DNA from: an uncultured Bacillota bacterium
GTDB lineage: Bacteria; Bacillota_I; Bacilli_A; RFN20; CAG-826
Direction: 5' to 3'
DNA: 64,000 nt
Assembly (NCBI GenBank): GCA_949287245.1
Contig: CASEFL010000002.1
Span: 16,975-80,974, forward strand
Shown in pieces: positions 42,460 through 51,972 of this stretch. The notes beneath the pieces are model-generated. The model saw only the letters and a program-made list of their open reading frames with translations. It ran no database searches and was not told the DNA's origin. A program made the translations under genes and the position numbers. The first letter of the stretch is position 1; each line of letters opens with the position of its first letter.

Positions 42460-43032
42460 ATGAAATTATTTGTTGGATTAGGAAATCCTGGAAAAGAATA
42501 CGAAGGGACAAGACACAATTTAGGGTTTGATGCTCTTGATGCCTTTGCTCTTTCTATAGGTGCAGATATTGACCGTGTTGGCTTTAAGGGAGAATACGGA
42601 ATTTTTAAAAACCCTGCATTTCCTGAACCAATTATCTTATTAAAGCCCCAAACCTTCATGAATTTATCTGGTGAATCTGTGCAAGCTCTTGCCTCCTTTT
42701 ATCACCTAGAAGCAAAAGATATTGTCGTGGCTTATGATGAAATGGCCCTTCCAGAAGGAAGTTTAAGAATTCGCCCAAGCGGCTCCTCTGGTGGTCATAA
42801 AGGGATAGGATCAATTATTAACTACTTGCACACAGAACAAATTGCACGTATCCGTATTGGTATTGGCGAACCTCCTTTTCATAACCCGGTTGATTTTGTT
42901 TTAGGAAAACCTTCTATCGAAGGAAGAAAGAAAATTGATGAAGCAATTAAACTTGCTGCAAAAGCCTTTGCCCTTATTGCCTCGCAAGGATTAGAAATGG
43001 CAATGTCAATTTGTAATGGAAAAAAGTCATGA
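42460..43032 (+). CDS. pth: Peptidyl-tRNA hydrolase
   Basis: The 190-residue enzyme recycles peptidyl-tRNA released from stalled ribosomes. FVGLGNPGKEYEGTRHNLGFDALD contains the catalytic His, and TFMNLSGESV, YDEMALPEGSLRIRPSGSSGGHKG are conserved. ATG 42460 matches homologues; the frame is open 13 codons further into the flavodoxin gene. Its stop overlaps mfd (ATGA), the standard pth-mfd pair of Firmicutes. Confidence 0.95.
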   Translation: MKLFVGLGNPGKEYEGTRHNLGFDALDAFALSIGADIDRVGFKGEYGIFKNPAFPEPIILLKPQTFMNLSGESVQALASFYHLEAKDIVVAYDEMALPEGSLRIRPSGSSGGHKGIGSIINYLHTEQIARIRIGIGEPPFHNPVDFVLGKPSIEGRKKIDEAIKLAAKAFALIASQGLEMAMSICNGKKS

Positions 43033-46000
43033 ACAAAGATTTGTTTTCTTTATTTGATGAAAAAAACATTTCTTCCCTATCTTCTTTAAAAGAGCATCTT
43101 GTTTTAACTTCTCCTATTGGCGTGGGAGTTTTCTTTGCCTCTTTATTTAAAAAAACACCAGGAAGTTATGCAATTTTGGCTACGAATCAATATAACGCAC
43201 AAAAGATTTATGAGGCGTTATTAAATTTTTTAGAAGAAGGAGAAGTTATCTTTTTCCCTTCAGATGAACTATTAAGAGCAGAAGCAGTTTCTTCTTCAAA
43301 AGAACTCATGGCACAGCGGCTTTATGCCATGGATTTAGCCTTGAGAAAAAAAGATAAAATTCTTGTTACACACCCTTCCGCTTTGCTTCGATATTTAATG
43401 GACCCTGAACTTTTCCAAAAGATTTCTATAACCTTCAAAGTGGGAAAAGAATATAACTTAGGGGAACTCCCTGATCAGTTAATCGCTTTAGGATATAAAA
43501 AAGTTAATAAGATTGATCAAAGTTTACAATTTGCTTTGCGCGGAGATGTTTTAGATATTTACTCGGTTAATGAAAATAAACCGATTCGTTTAGAGTTTTT
43601 TGATGATGAATTAGAATCAATTCGGGAGTTTGATATTGAAACACAAACCTCATTAGAGAAAAGAGAATCTTTTACGGTTTTGCCAGCAACAGAAGTTCTT
43701 TTTTCCGATGAAGAATTTTCTTCTTTGGTTATGAAAGCAAAGGAGGAACTTGATAAAGAAGTTGCCTCTTTGCCATATGAAGAAAGTAGTCAATTACGCC
43801 TAAATTTTGAAAACGACTTGTCTTCTTTAATGGAGCATACATCTTCTCCTAGCGTTTATCGATATTTGGGATATGGAAGTAAGAATCCTCACTCCATTCT
43901 TGAATACTTAAAGCCCTCTTTCTTGTTTGCGGTGGATAAGGAAGGAGTCGAAACATCAATCAACCAGTTGATGCAAGAATCGGGAGAATATTATGCAGAA
44001 TTGCGTTCCCTTCATCGTTTAATAAAAGGACCGCGACATTACATGACTTTTCAAGAAGCTGTTCCTCAAAAGTGTGCATTTTATTCCTCTTCCCGTTTTG
44101 CCTCTTCCGAAAAAGATAAAGTAATTCGTATTCAGGAGGCGACCTCTTTAGGAACGGGCATTTCTGCTATGGGGCCAACCATTGAAAGTTACCTAGAAAA
44201 TGGTTATCAAGTGATTATTTGTGGCGGAGAAGGGGAAAAAGGGGAGTTAGCAGCAGAATATTTTAAAGATCATCATATTCCCTATGAATTTGTGGATGGG
44301 TTTACTCTCCCTACCAGCAAAGCAGCGATTTCTAAACAATATTTATCAAGTGGATTTGAAATTTCCTCCTTAAAAATTTGTTATTTGACTCCTAACGAAC
44401 TTTTTGGTCGAAGAACGGTTACTACTCGTTTTACTGCGCGTTTTAAAAACGCCACAATTCTTCGTTCTACGGACGATTTAAAACCGGGAGATTATGTTGT
44501 TCATGAATATCGAGGAATTGGACAATTTATTGCCATGGAGAATAAGGAAATTAATGGAATTCGCCATGACTATATTAAGGTTGCCTATGCGGGAGGGGAA
44601 ACTTTATACGTTCCTTTAGAACAATTCCGATTAATTCGCAAATATGCAGGAAGAGAAGGGGTGGCACCGCGTCTTTCTCATCTTAACGGAAACGATTGGA
44701 AAAAGAAAAAATCTCATATTGAAGAAAAGGTTAATGAACTTGCTGATCGTTTATATACTCTTTATAAAGAACGAGCCTTTGAACCAGGATTTGCCTTTCC
44801 TAACGATGATGAATTTCAAAAACAATTCGAAGATGAATTTCCTTATGAATTAACTCCTGATCAAAAGAAAGCTTTAGAAGAAATTAAAAGCGATATGGAA
44901 TCTCCCAAAATCATGGATCGACTTTTATGTGGAGATGTAGGCTTTGGTAAAACGGAGGTTGCTTTTCGCGCCGCATATAAAGCTTTACTAGCAGGAAAAC
45001 AAGTTGCTCTTTTGTGTCCAACAATGTTATTAGCGCGACAGCATTTTGAGTTAGCAGAAACGCGTTTTCTATCAAAAGGAGTAAGAATTGCGCAGTTTTC
45101 TCGTTTAATTCCTCAGAAAAAAATGAAAGAACAAATCCAAGGGTTAAAAGAAGGAAAAATTGATTTTGCTATTGGGACACACGCTTTACTTTCCTCTAGT
45201 ATTGAGTTTAAGGATTTAGGTTTGTTTATTATTGATGAAGAACAACGGTTCGGTGTGGAACAAAAAGAAAAAATCAAAGAAATGAAAAGAAGAGTAGACG
45301 TGCTTACTCTTTCTGCAACCCCCATTCCAAGAACTTTACAAATGTCTTTACTGGGCGTTCGTTCTTTATCAGAAATCACTACTCCGCCAGAAGGAAGAAT
45401 GCCTATTCAAACCTATGTTGTACCTTTTAGTTTTCATGTAATTGGAGAATTAATTTCTCGTGAATTATCTCGTGGTGGGCAAGCATTTTATGTATATAAC
45501 AAAGTAAGTACGATATATGAGAGAGCCTCTCGTTTACAAAAACTTCTTCCAGGGGCACAAATTGGGGTAATACATGGCCAAATGAATAAAGAAGAAGTCG
45601 AAGATACAATGACGTTGTTTTATGAGGGAAAAATTGATGTATTGGTGGCTACTTCCATCATTGAAAATGGGATTGATATTCCTAAGGCAAATTTAATTAT
45701 TGTGGAAAATGCAAATTATTTTGGTTTATCTCAGCTTTACCAAATTAAAGGAAGAGTAGGAAGAGGAGATCGAATTGCCTATGCCTATTTAATGTATCGC
45801 CCAGAGAAGCGAATGAGTGAAGAAGGAGAAAAAAGATTAAAGGCAATTCAAGAATTTACTGATCTTGGTAGTGGTTACAAAATTGCTCAACGCGACCTTA
45901 TGATTCGTGGAGCAGGAGATATTTTAGGGGCAGAACAAGCAGGTTTTATTGATGCAATTGGGCTTGATTTATATTTATCCATGTTAAGTGAAGCTGTAGA

Positions 46001-46493
46001 AGAAAGAAAAACAGGAATCAAAAAAGAACCTCCAAAACCTGTGAAATTATTAAATATTGATGCCTATATTCCTGATGATTATGCAATTAATAGCGATAAG
46101 TTAGTCATGTATCGTGAGATAGAAAACCTAAAAAATAATCAAGAATTGCAGGATTATATGAAAAAAACGCGTGATATTTATGGCCGTTTTCCTGCTCCAT
46201 TAGAACGGCTTTTTCAAAAGAAAGAATTGGACATCCTCTTAAAAGGAGAAGAATTTGATTCTTTAGAAGAAAATATGAATTCTTATGATTTATTTCTTAC
46301 CAAAGCCTTTTCTAAGATTAATGGTATCGGAATTCTTCTTTTTGAGGCTTTAGGCCCTATGCTTACGGTGGTAAAGGTGAGTTATAACAATCAACAATTG
46401 CGAATAAGTTTAAAGAAAACGGAGGATTGGTTTGCGAATTTAATGCGTGTAATAACGACCATTGATTCTTTGTATCGAAAAGCTTCTTTGTAG
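43029..46493 (+). CDS. mfd: Transcription-repair coupling factor Mfd
   Basis: The 1154-residue translocase displaces stalled RNA polymerase and recruits the UvrABC system. The N-terminal part resembles UvrB; the RNA polymerase interaction domain follows (PGDYVVHEYRGIGQF, about residue 490). Helicase motifs include DRLLCGDVGFGKTEVAFRAA (Walker A), LFIIDEEQRFGVEQKEKIK (DEEQ box) and ENGIDIPKANLIIVENA. Its length is normal. It is coupled to pth by a 4-nt overlap. Confidence 0.96.
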   Translation: MNKDLFSLFDEKNISSLSSLKEHLVLTSPIGVGVFFASLFKKTPGSYAILATNQYNAQKIYEALLNFLEEGEVIFFPSDELLRAEAVSSSKELMAQRLYAMDLALRKKDKILVTHPSALLRYLMDPELFQKISITFKVGKEYNLGELPDQLIALGYKKVNKIDQSLQFALRGDVLDIYSVNENKPIRLEFFDDELESIREFDIETQTSLEKRESFTVLPATEVLFSDEEFSSLVMKAKEELDKEVASLPYEESSQLRLNFENDLSSLMEHTSSPSVYRYLGYGSKNPHSILEYLKPSFLFAVDKEGVETSINQLMQESGEYYAELRSLHRLIKGPRHYMTFQEAVPQKCAFYSSSRFASSEKDKVIRIQEATSLGTGISAMGPTIESYLENGYQVIICGGEGEKGELAAEYFKDHHIPYEFVDGFTLPTSKAAISKQYLSSGFEISSLKICYLTPNELFGRRTVTTRFTARFKNATILRSTDDLKPGDYVVHEYRGIGQFIAMENKEINGIRHDYIKVAYAGGETLYVPLEQFRLIRKYAGREGVAPRLSHLNGNDWKKKKSHIEEKVNELADRLYTLYKERAFEPGFAFPNDDEFQKQFEDEFPYELTPDQKKALEEIKSDMESPKIMDRLLCGDVGFGKTEVAFRAAYKALLAGKQVALLCPTMLLARQHFELAETRFLSKGVRIAQFSRLIPQKKMKEQIQGLKEGKIDFAIGTHALLSSSIEFKDLGLFIIDEEQRFGVEQKEKIKEMKRRVDVLTLSATPIPRTLQMSLLGVRSLSEITTPPEGRMPIQTYVVPFSFHVIGELISRELSRGGQAFYVYNKVSTIYERASRLQKLLPGAQIGVIHGQMNKEEVEDTMTLFYEGKIDVLVATSIIENGIDIPKANLIIVENANYFGLSQLYQIKGRVGRGDRIAYAYLMYRPEKRMSEEGEKRLKAIQEFTDLGSGYKIAQRDLMIRGAGDILGAEQAGFIDAIGLDLYLSMLSEAVEERKTGIKKEPPKPVKLLNIDAYIPDDYAINSDKLVMYREIENLKNNQELQDYMKKTRDIYGRFPAPLERLFQKKELDILLKGEEFDSLEENMNSYDLFLTKAFSKINGIGILLFEALGPMLTVVKVSYNNQQLRISLKKTEDWFANLMRVITTIDSLYRKASL

Positions 46494-46529
46494 TTTCCTA
46501 CGGATTCGACACTCGAAGAAAGAAATGCG

Positions 46530-46538
46530 TGGTAAGAT
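46530..46538 (+). promoter_or_regulatory. Extended -10 of rqcP-tilS, leaderless type
   Basis: TGG-TAAGAT ends 5 nt before ATG 46544, and the intervening AAGCC is not a ribosome binding site. No clear -35. Confidence 0.45.
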
Positions 46539-46543
46539 AAGCC

Positions 46544-46816
46544 ATGCGAATCGATAAGTTCTTAAAAGTTTCTCGTTTAGTAAAAAGACGTGAAGTAGCA
46601 AAAGAGCTTTGTGAAGACGGTGATGTTCTTCTTAATGGCAAAGTAGCAAAAGCGATGACCGAGGTGAAAGAAGGGGATTCTCTTATCCTCATTCTTGGAA
46701 ACCGAAAGATTCACGCTCTTATCCGCGAAGTACGTCCTTATGCCAAAAAGGAAGAGGCATCCGAAATGGTTGAAATAACTATGATTGAAGATGAACGAAA
46801 GGAGAATTCTTTATGA
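46544..46816 (+). CDS. rqcP: S4-domain ribosome quality-control protein RqcP (YabO/HslR type)
   Basis: The 90-residue protein begins MRIDKFLKVSRLVKRREVAKELCEDGDVLLNG, the S4 fold of RqcP/Hsp15. RqcP binds the 50S-peptidyl-tRNA complex and helps RqcH add poly-alanine tails to stalled chains. The position after pth-mfd and before tilS-ftsH agrees with the Bacillus order around yabO. It overlaps tilS by 4 nt. The start lacks a Shine-Dalgarno. Confidence 0.85.
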   Translation: MRIDKFLKVSRLVKRREVAKELCEDGDVLLNGKVAKAMTEVKEGDSLILILGNRKIHALIREVRPYAKKEEASEMVEITMIEDERKENSL

Positions 46817-48072
46817 GTTTACTAAATTACGAATTTGGTCCAAAGAATACTTATCTTGTGGCTTGCACTTATGGCCCAGACTCTATGGCTTTGCTGGATA
46901 TGATGCAGCAAGATGGCGTTTCTCCCGTTGTTTGTTTTGTAGACTTTCATATTGGTGATAATTTAGCTTCAGCGCGTAAGGAAGTTGAAAAATATTGCCA
47001 AGAAAAAAACCTTGTTTTAGAGATTTATGACGCTTATCCGCCAGAAGGAAAAAATGAAAAAGAAATCGCCGATTGGGCAAGACAAACCCGGTATCATTTC
47101 TTTTTAGAATGTTTTAAAAAACATCATGCTGCAGCTTTATTTATTGCACACCATCTTGATGATGTCATTGAAAATTATTTGCTTTTAAAACAACACGGAA
47201 TTAAAGGACAACATTATGGGTGGAGTCGTGTTTCTACTTATGAAGAAATGATTATTGTTCGCCCTTTGCTCAACTATAGCCGTGAAGATTTAAAAAATTA
47301 TTGCAACACCCATAACATTCCTTATAACGATAAGTTTTCCAACTATGAGGAAGCGAGTCAACGTTCGTTAGTGCGCCGCGATGTGGTGAGCAAGTTAAAT
47401 GAAGTGGAACGTGATCAAATTCTTGAAGAAATGAAGAAAAAAGATGCGGAAATTAGTTCTTTAAATCGTGTAGTAAAGCACGATATTGCTACCACAGGAG
47501 AACTGAGTATCCGTTCCTTAATTGCTTTGCCTCCTGGTGATTTTGCAGAAACGATTATCGATTTTGTTAATGCTTGCTGCCCAACCCACGTAACAATCAC
47601 CCCACGTATATTAAAAGAAATTCGTTCTCTTTGTTTAGCTCCTGAAGCCAACAAAACATTAAAACTCCAAGGTTCCTACTATATTGTCAAGGAATACGAT
47701 GTACTTTCTATTGATATAGATGGACTCCATCTTCCTTATTCCTATGTATTAAAGGAACCTTGCAAATTCTCATGTCCTGCCTTTGATTTAGATTTTACTA
47801 TGGGCGCTGAAGACCGAAGAATTTTGCCCGAAGATTATCCTATTACTGTGCGTAGTGCGCTTCCTGCTGATGTTACAACGTATGGAGGATATTTAGTGCC
47901 GGTTCGGAGAATGCTTTCAGCGGCAGGTTGTCCGCCAGAATTAATGAGGATTTGGCCTGTCTTTGTTGGTAAAAATAAAAAAATCCTTTATGTGCCACGT
48001 TATGACCGTAATTTTGTCGAATATCACAAATCAAAATTAAATATTCATGTTCCTAGCGAAGAGAAAGAATAA
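46813..48072 (+). CDS. tilS: tRNA(Ile)-lysidine synthase-like protein with divergent P-loop
   Basis: The 419-residue protein has the N-type ATP pyrophosphatase layout of TilS, which makes lysidine at C34 of tRNA-Ile. The PP-loop that normally reads SGGxDS reads TYGPDS here (about residues 22-27). Downstream FIAHHLDDVIENYLL keeps the HHxDD motif. The usual YxRNxxR stretch is replaced by SQRSLVRRDVV. It lies between rqcP (4-nt overlap) and ftsH, exactly where tilS is expected, and no other copy is seen, so I infer that it does this job despite its divergence. Confidence 0.8.
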   Translation: MSLLNYEFGPKNTYLVACTYGPDSMALLDMMQQDGVSPVVCFVDFHIGDNLASARKEVEKYCQEKNLVLEIYDAYPPEGKNEKEIADWARQTRYHFFLECFKKHHAAALFIAHHLDDVIENYLLLKQHGIKGQHYGWSRVSTYEEMIIVRPLLNYSREDLKNYCNTHNIPYNDKFSNYEEASQRSLVRRDVVSKLNEVERDQILEEMKKKDAEISSLNRVVKHDIATTGELSIRSLIALPPGDFAETIIDFVNACCPTHVTITPRILKEIRSLCLAPEANKTLKLQGSYYIVKEYDVLSIDIDGLHLPYSYVLKEPCKFSCPAFDLDFTMGAEDRRILPEDYPITVRSALPADVTTYGGYLVPVRRMLSAAGCPPELMRIWPVFVGKNKKILYVPRYDRNFVEYHKSKLNIHVPSEEKE

Positions 48073-48181
48073 TTTTTCGTGACAAACTTGAAGGAACTAG
48101 TATTTTAAAGAATGCAGCGACTTTTGCTGCGCTTAATGAAGAAAAATAGTGTTAAGAAAATAAGACGTTTGGAGGAATATT

Positions 48182-50380
48182 ATGAATGATAACCCCGAAA
48201 AAAAGGGTCGAGGGTGGACAGGTTTCCTTCCTTATATAGTAGGAGCTGTGCTCATTGGCCTTATTATTTGGTGGATTGTCTCCGCGATGAGCGGTGGAAC
48301 AACTACCATTTATCCTAACCAAGTAGACGCTATCTTTGGATATGTTCCGGATACAAGCGAGGTGGAAAGTAATTCTGATGATGGTTTACCTCTTGGTTCT
48401 TTAGCAGGAAGAAATGTTGAAAATAGCGAAGATCCTTATTTCTACATCCCACAATATAATGTTTCAGAAGGGGAAAAGACTGTTACCGTTTCGTTCACTG
48501 GTTTTGCTACATTAGTAAATAGTTCTGGCACTCCTTACACAGGCCGCCAATCTTTTACTGTCCTTTTTGAAGCAGATGAGTGGCATAACGATTTTGCTAA
48601 TCACGACGCCTATAGTTCGATTTTCCGTGCGAAAGTAGAAGAATGGAAAAATTCTCCTTTCTTATATCAAGATGGATATATCACACAGGCAGAATGGGAA
48701 AATTATGCCATTGGTCCAATTGTTTCTGATGCTTACCAAGTTTCTTTCTGGGATTCTTGGGGACCAACCATTCTTTGGCTTGTTATTTTTGGTGGGCTTA
48801 CCGTTTTCCTTATTTACAAAATGGGTTCTATTTCTCGCCAAGGAGGTGCCGGTAGCGCTTTAGACTTTAATAAATCTCCTGCAAGAAGAGAAAAGAGCAA
48901 AGTCCATTTCGATGATGTCGCTGGCTGCGATGAAGAAAAAGCCGAAATGATTGAGATGGTCGATTATTTAAAAGAACCTAAAAAATATTCTCAATTTGGC
49001 GCTCGTTTACCAAAGGGTGTGTTATTAATTGGCCCTCCTGGCACAGGGAAAACTTTATTAGCCAAAGCAGTGGCCGGAGAAGCGGGTGTTCCTTTCTTTA
49101 GTATTTCTGGTTCTGACTTTGTGGAAATGTTTGTCGGTGTTGGTGCAGGACGGGTTCGTGATTTATTTAGAAAAGCGAAACAAAACGCTCCTTGTGTAGT
49201 TTTTATTGATGAAATTGACGCTGTTGGCCGGCAAAGAGGCGCTGGACTTGGCGGTGGCAACGATGAACGTGAGCAAACCCTAAACCAACTTCTTGTGGAA
49301 ATGGACGGGTTTTCTTATAACGCCGGAATCTTAGTGATGGCAGCGACAAACCGTGATGATGTTTTAGATCCTGCCTTGTTACGTCCTGGCCGATTTGACC
49401 GAATTATTACTGTTGGTCTTCCAGATAAAGCAGGAAGAGAGGCAATTTTCAAAGTTCATGCTCGAAACAAAACTATTGATCCTTCGGTTGACTTTAAAGC
49501 CTTAGCTCAACGGACGGTTGGTTTTTCTGGTGCCGATATTGAAAACATTTTAAATGAAGCGGCTATTTTGGCAGTTCGCTTCCATAAAAACTCTGTTGGC
49601 ATGGCAGAGATTGATGAAGCGATAGACCGGAGAATCGCTGGTCCTGCAAAAAGCGGAAAAGGCATGAATGCTTTAGAAAGAAAGCAGGTTGCTTTCCATG
49701 AATCCGGACATGCGATTATTGGTTTAGTTCTTCCTCATTCAGAAAAAGTTCAAAAAATTACTATCATTCCTCGTGGTCGAACTGGTGGCCATGTATTAAT
49801 GACACCAGAAGATGATCGCTTCTTATTAACAAAGAAGGAACTTTTGGCCCAAATAACTGGTTTATTAGGAGGAAGGTCATCAGAAGAAATTTTCTTTGAT
49901 GATATTTCCACAGGTGCAGAAAATGACATTCAACAAGCCACACGGTTAGCAAGACTTATGGTCACAACCTATGGGATGTCTGAATTGGGCCCAGTTCAGT
50001 ATGAAACCTCTAGCACATCAGTGTTCTTAGGAAGAGATTATACGGATACACAAAAGAATTTCTCGGCAAAAGTCGCCTATGAAATTGACTCTGCCGTGCG
50101 GCAAATTATTGACCAATGTCATAGCGAAGCACGGAGAATAATTTCTGAACATCGTGATGAAGTTACTCTTATTGCCAACACTTTATTGGAAAAAGAAACC
50201 ATCACAGCAGAAGAAATTGATTCTTTAGTGAAAACGGGAAAACTTCCAGAAAAAACTGTGCCTCCTTCAAAAGAGGAACCAGTGAAGGAAGAAAACAAAG
50301 AAGAGACAACTCCTTCGGAAGAAAGTGTTCCTACAAAAGAGGAAGAAACAAAAGAAGATTCTTCTTCAAAAAACGATTAA
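48182..50380 (+). CDS. ftsH: ATP-dependent zinc metalloprotease FtsH
   Basis: The 732-residue membrane protease has a first helix (about 15-36), a large external domain (about 40-195, longer than in Bacillus), a second helix (198-218), the AAA domain (Walker A GPPGTGKT, Walker B VFIDEID, second region of homology) and the zinc site HESGH. An acidic Glu/Lys-rich tail of about 45 residues ends the protein. GGAGG stands 8 nt before the ATG. It removes damaged membrane proteins. A terminator follows at once. Confidence 0.96.
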   Translation: MNDNPEKKGRGWTGFLPYIVGAVLIGLIIWWIVSAMSGGTTTIYPNQVDAIFGYVPDTSEVESNSDDGLPLGSLAGRNVENSEDPYFYIPQYNVSEGEKTVTVSFTGFATLVNSSGTPYTGRQSFTVLFEADEWHNDFANHDAYSSIFRAKVEEWKNSPFLYQDGYITQAEWENYAIGPIVSDAYQVSFWDSWGPTILWLVIFGGLTVFLIYKMGSISRQGGAGSALDFNKSPARREKSKVHFDDVAGCDEEKAEMIEMVDYLKEPKKYSQFGARLPKGVLLIGPPGTGKTLLAKAVAGEAGVPFFSISGSDFVEMFVGVGAGRVRDLFRKAKQNAPCVVFIDEIDAVGRQRGAGLGGGNDEREQTLNQLLVEMDGFSYNAGILVMAATNRDDVLDPALLRPGRFDRIITVGLPDKAGREAIFKVHARNKTIDPSVDFKALAQRTVGFSGADIENILNEAAILAVRFHKNSVGMAEIDEAIDRRIAGPAKSGKGMNALERKQVAFHESGHAIIGLVLPHSEKVQKITIIPRGRTGGHVLMTPEDDRFLLTKKELLAQITGLLGGRSSEEIFFDDISTGAENDIQQATRLARLMVTTYGMSELGPVQYETSSTSVFLGRDYTDTQKNFSAKVAYEIDSAVRQIIDQCHSEARRIISEHRDEVTLIANTLLEKETITAEEIDSLVKTGKLPEKTVPPSKEEPVKEENKEETTPSEESVPTKEEETKEDSSSKND

Positions 50381-50385
50381 GATAG

Positions 50386-50410
50386 ACCCGGAGAAATCCG
50401 GGTTTTCTTT
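50386..50410 (+). terminator. Terminator of ftsH, abutting the dusB start
   Basis: A 7-bp stem (ACCCGGA 50386-50392 with TCCGGGT 50397-50403, GAAA tetraloop) is followed by TTTTCTTTT. The dusB ATG at 50412 begins directly after the T-run. Confidence 0.88.
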
Positions 50411-50411
50411 T

Positions 50412-51410
50412 ATGTTTAAATTTCCTTATGAACCAATAATTGGTAACCTTCCTTTAAAAGGAAGAATTATTCTTGGCCCCATGGCAGGAATTACCAATCT
50501 CCCCTATCGCGAATTCATGAAACCATTCGGTGTCAGTTTAAGCGTGAGCGAGATGATTTCTGATTGTGGGATCATGTATGGAAACGAAAAGACGAAAGAA
50601 TATTATCGATCTTCTCCTTCTGACACCCCCTTTGCTTTGCAGCTTTTTGGTGCCCAGTTATCTTCTTCTTTAAAAGCAATAGAAATCTTAGAAAAAGAGG
50701 CAACATACGACGTTTTGGATTTAAATTTTGGTTGTCCAGTTCCGAAAGTTACGAAAACTGGTGCAGGTTCCTCTTGGCTTTTAAAAGAGGAAGAATTATT
50801 TCATTATGTTTCGGAAATTACCAAGCATTCGCATAAACCAGTGACAGCAAAAATTCGTCTTGGATGGGACAAGGAACATCAAAATGCAGAAAAAGTATGT
50901 TTTCTTTTAGCAAAAGCAGGGGTTCAGATGGTAACCATTCATGCACGAACGCGTGCTCAAGGATATCAAGGGAGGGCAGATTTTTCTTCTTTATATGGTC
51001 TTGGGTATCGTCTTCCGATTCCTCTTTGTATATCCGGAGATATTCAAGACCTTTCTTCTATCGAAACAATGGAAAAAGTTGGGGCTAGTTTTCTTATGGT
51101 TGCCCGCTTTGGGGTAGGAAACCCTTTGCTTATAAAACAATTAGATTGTGCTTTAAAAGGAAAAGAAATCGTTATCAAACAAAATCTTGATGAACAAATT
51201 TCTTTTGCCTTAACTTATTATCAATTATTAAAAGAAAAGATGGGTGAGCAGACTGCTTTTAGCCTTGCAAAAGGGATTCTTCCAAAATTTTTCCGTTTTT
51301 TTGAAGGAGGGAAGAAAATCCGTCAAAGTATTGTTCTTTCAAAGGATAAAAATGAATTAGAAGAACATTTAATTCAGATGAAAAATGGAGATATTTCATC
51401 TTTGGATTAA
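50412..51410 (+). CDS. dusB: tRNA-dihydrouridine synthase (DusB type)
   Basis: The 332-residue FMN enzyme reduces uridines in tRNA. The N-terminal GRIILGPMAGITNLPYRE, the LNFGCPVPKVTKTGAGSSWL segment with the catalytic Cys, and the TIHARTRAQGY motif are typical of Dus. The long frame opens at 50325 inside ftsH, but ATG 50412 fits homologues. There is no Shine-Dalgarno between the ftsH terminator and this ATG. Association with ftsH-tilS is usual in Firmicutes. Confidence 0.92.
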   Translation: MFKFPYEPIIGNLPLKGRIILGPMAGITNLPYREFMKPFGVSLSVSEMISDCGIMYGNEKTKEYYRSSPSDTPFALQLFGAQLSSSLKAIEILEKEATYDVLDLNFGCPVPKVTKTGAGSSWLLKEEELFHYVSEITKHSHKPVTAKIRLGWDKEHQNAEKVCFLLAKAGVQMVTIHARTRAQGYQGRADFSSLYGLGYRLPIPLCISGDIQDLSSIETMEKVGASFLMVARFGVGNPLLIKQLDCALKGKEIVIKQNLDEQISFALTYYQLLKEKMGEQTAFSLAKGILPKFFRFFEGGKKIRQSIVLSKDKNELEEHLIQMKNGDISSLD

Positions 51411-51437
51411 AGAGAAAAAAGTTTTTTCAAAACTATC

Positions 51438-51466
51438 TTGATTTTTATGATGTAAGCGAGTAAAAA
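51438..51466 (+). promoter_or_regulatory. Promoter of the MarR-ABC exporter operon
   Basis: TTGATT (51438-51443), a 17-nt spacer and TAAAAA (51461-51466). A copy of the operator half-site AACTATC overlaps the start of the -35 region (51431-51437). Confidence 0.6.
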
Positions 51467-51484
51467 ATGGCCTGCGGATAGGAG

Positions 51485-51503
51485 ATAGTTCACGAAAAAC
51501 TAT
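51485..51503 (+). promoter_or_regulatory. Inverted repeat, likely MarR operator
   Basis: ATAGTT-N7-AACTAT ends 1 nt before the MarR ATG. A 19-bp palindrome in the leader of a MarR gene is the usual form of an autoregulatory site. It occupies the place of a close ribosome binding site, so it may also act on translation. Confidence 0.6.
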
Positions 51504-51504
51504 T

Positions 51505-51972
51505 ATGGAAGAAGCAATATTAAGCCATGCTATACGGGATACCCATTTCCGAATTCGTCATTTCTTAAGAGAACAAGGGGGTATGGGTCTACAACCGGAC
51601 TTAACTTGGGTTGAAGTATTGGTTTTATCCACAATATTCGACCATCAAGACAAGATGATTACGGCAAAAGATATTGCCTCTGAAACAAAATTAAGTAAGG
51701 CAAGTGTTTCGCAAACTCTAGGTCTATTGATTGCGAAAAACATGATTGAAGTAAAAGTGTATCGCAAAGATCGACGCGCGAAAGAAATTATCATTAAAGA
51801 GATGGGAAAATCATGGATTTCTAATTTTCGGGAAGCCTTTGATGAATTCGCCTTATCAATTGAACAAGGAATTCCCAAAGAAGAAAAAGAAATTACCTTA
51901 AAAACCCTGCAAAAGTTACGTGAAAATTGTCTTTTATTAACAAAAGAACATAGTAAAGGAGGAAAAGAATGA
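51505..51972 (+). CDS. MarR-family transcriptional regulator
   Basis: A 155-residue winged-helix protein: TAKDIASETKLSKASVSQTLGLLIAKNMIEVKVYRKDRRAKEIII is the HTH and wing, with helices on both sides for dimer formation. It is the first gene of an operon and overlaps the first ABC exporter gene by 4 nt, so it probably represses this exporter and releases it when a drug or metabolite binds. The nearest purine-rich ribosome site (GGAGA) is about 19 nt from the ATG. Confidence 0.87.
   Translation: MEEAILSHAIRDTHFRIRHFLREQGGMGLQPDLTWVEVLVLSTIFDHQDKMITAKDIASETKLSKASVSQTLGLLIAKNMIEVKVYRKDRRAKEIIIKEMGKSWISNFREAFDEFALSIEQGIPKEEKEITLKTLQKLRENCLLLTKEHSKGGKE

Noticed and set aside
46503..46520. A GGATTCGACACTCGAAG stretch resembling the 5' part of tmRNA
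   Set aside because: Only the GGATTCGAC core matches. There is no tRNA-like acceptor pairing, tag reading frame or CCA end within range, and the rqcP gene starts about 25 bases later.
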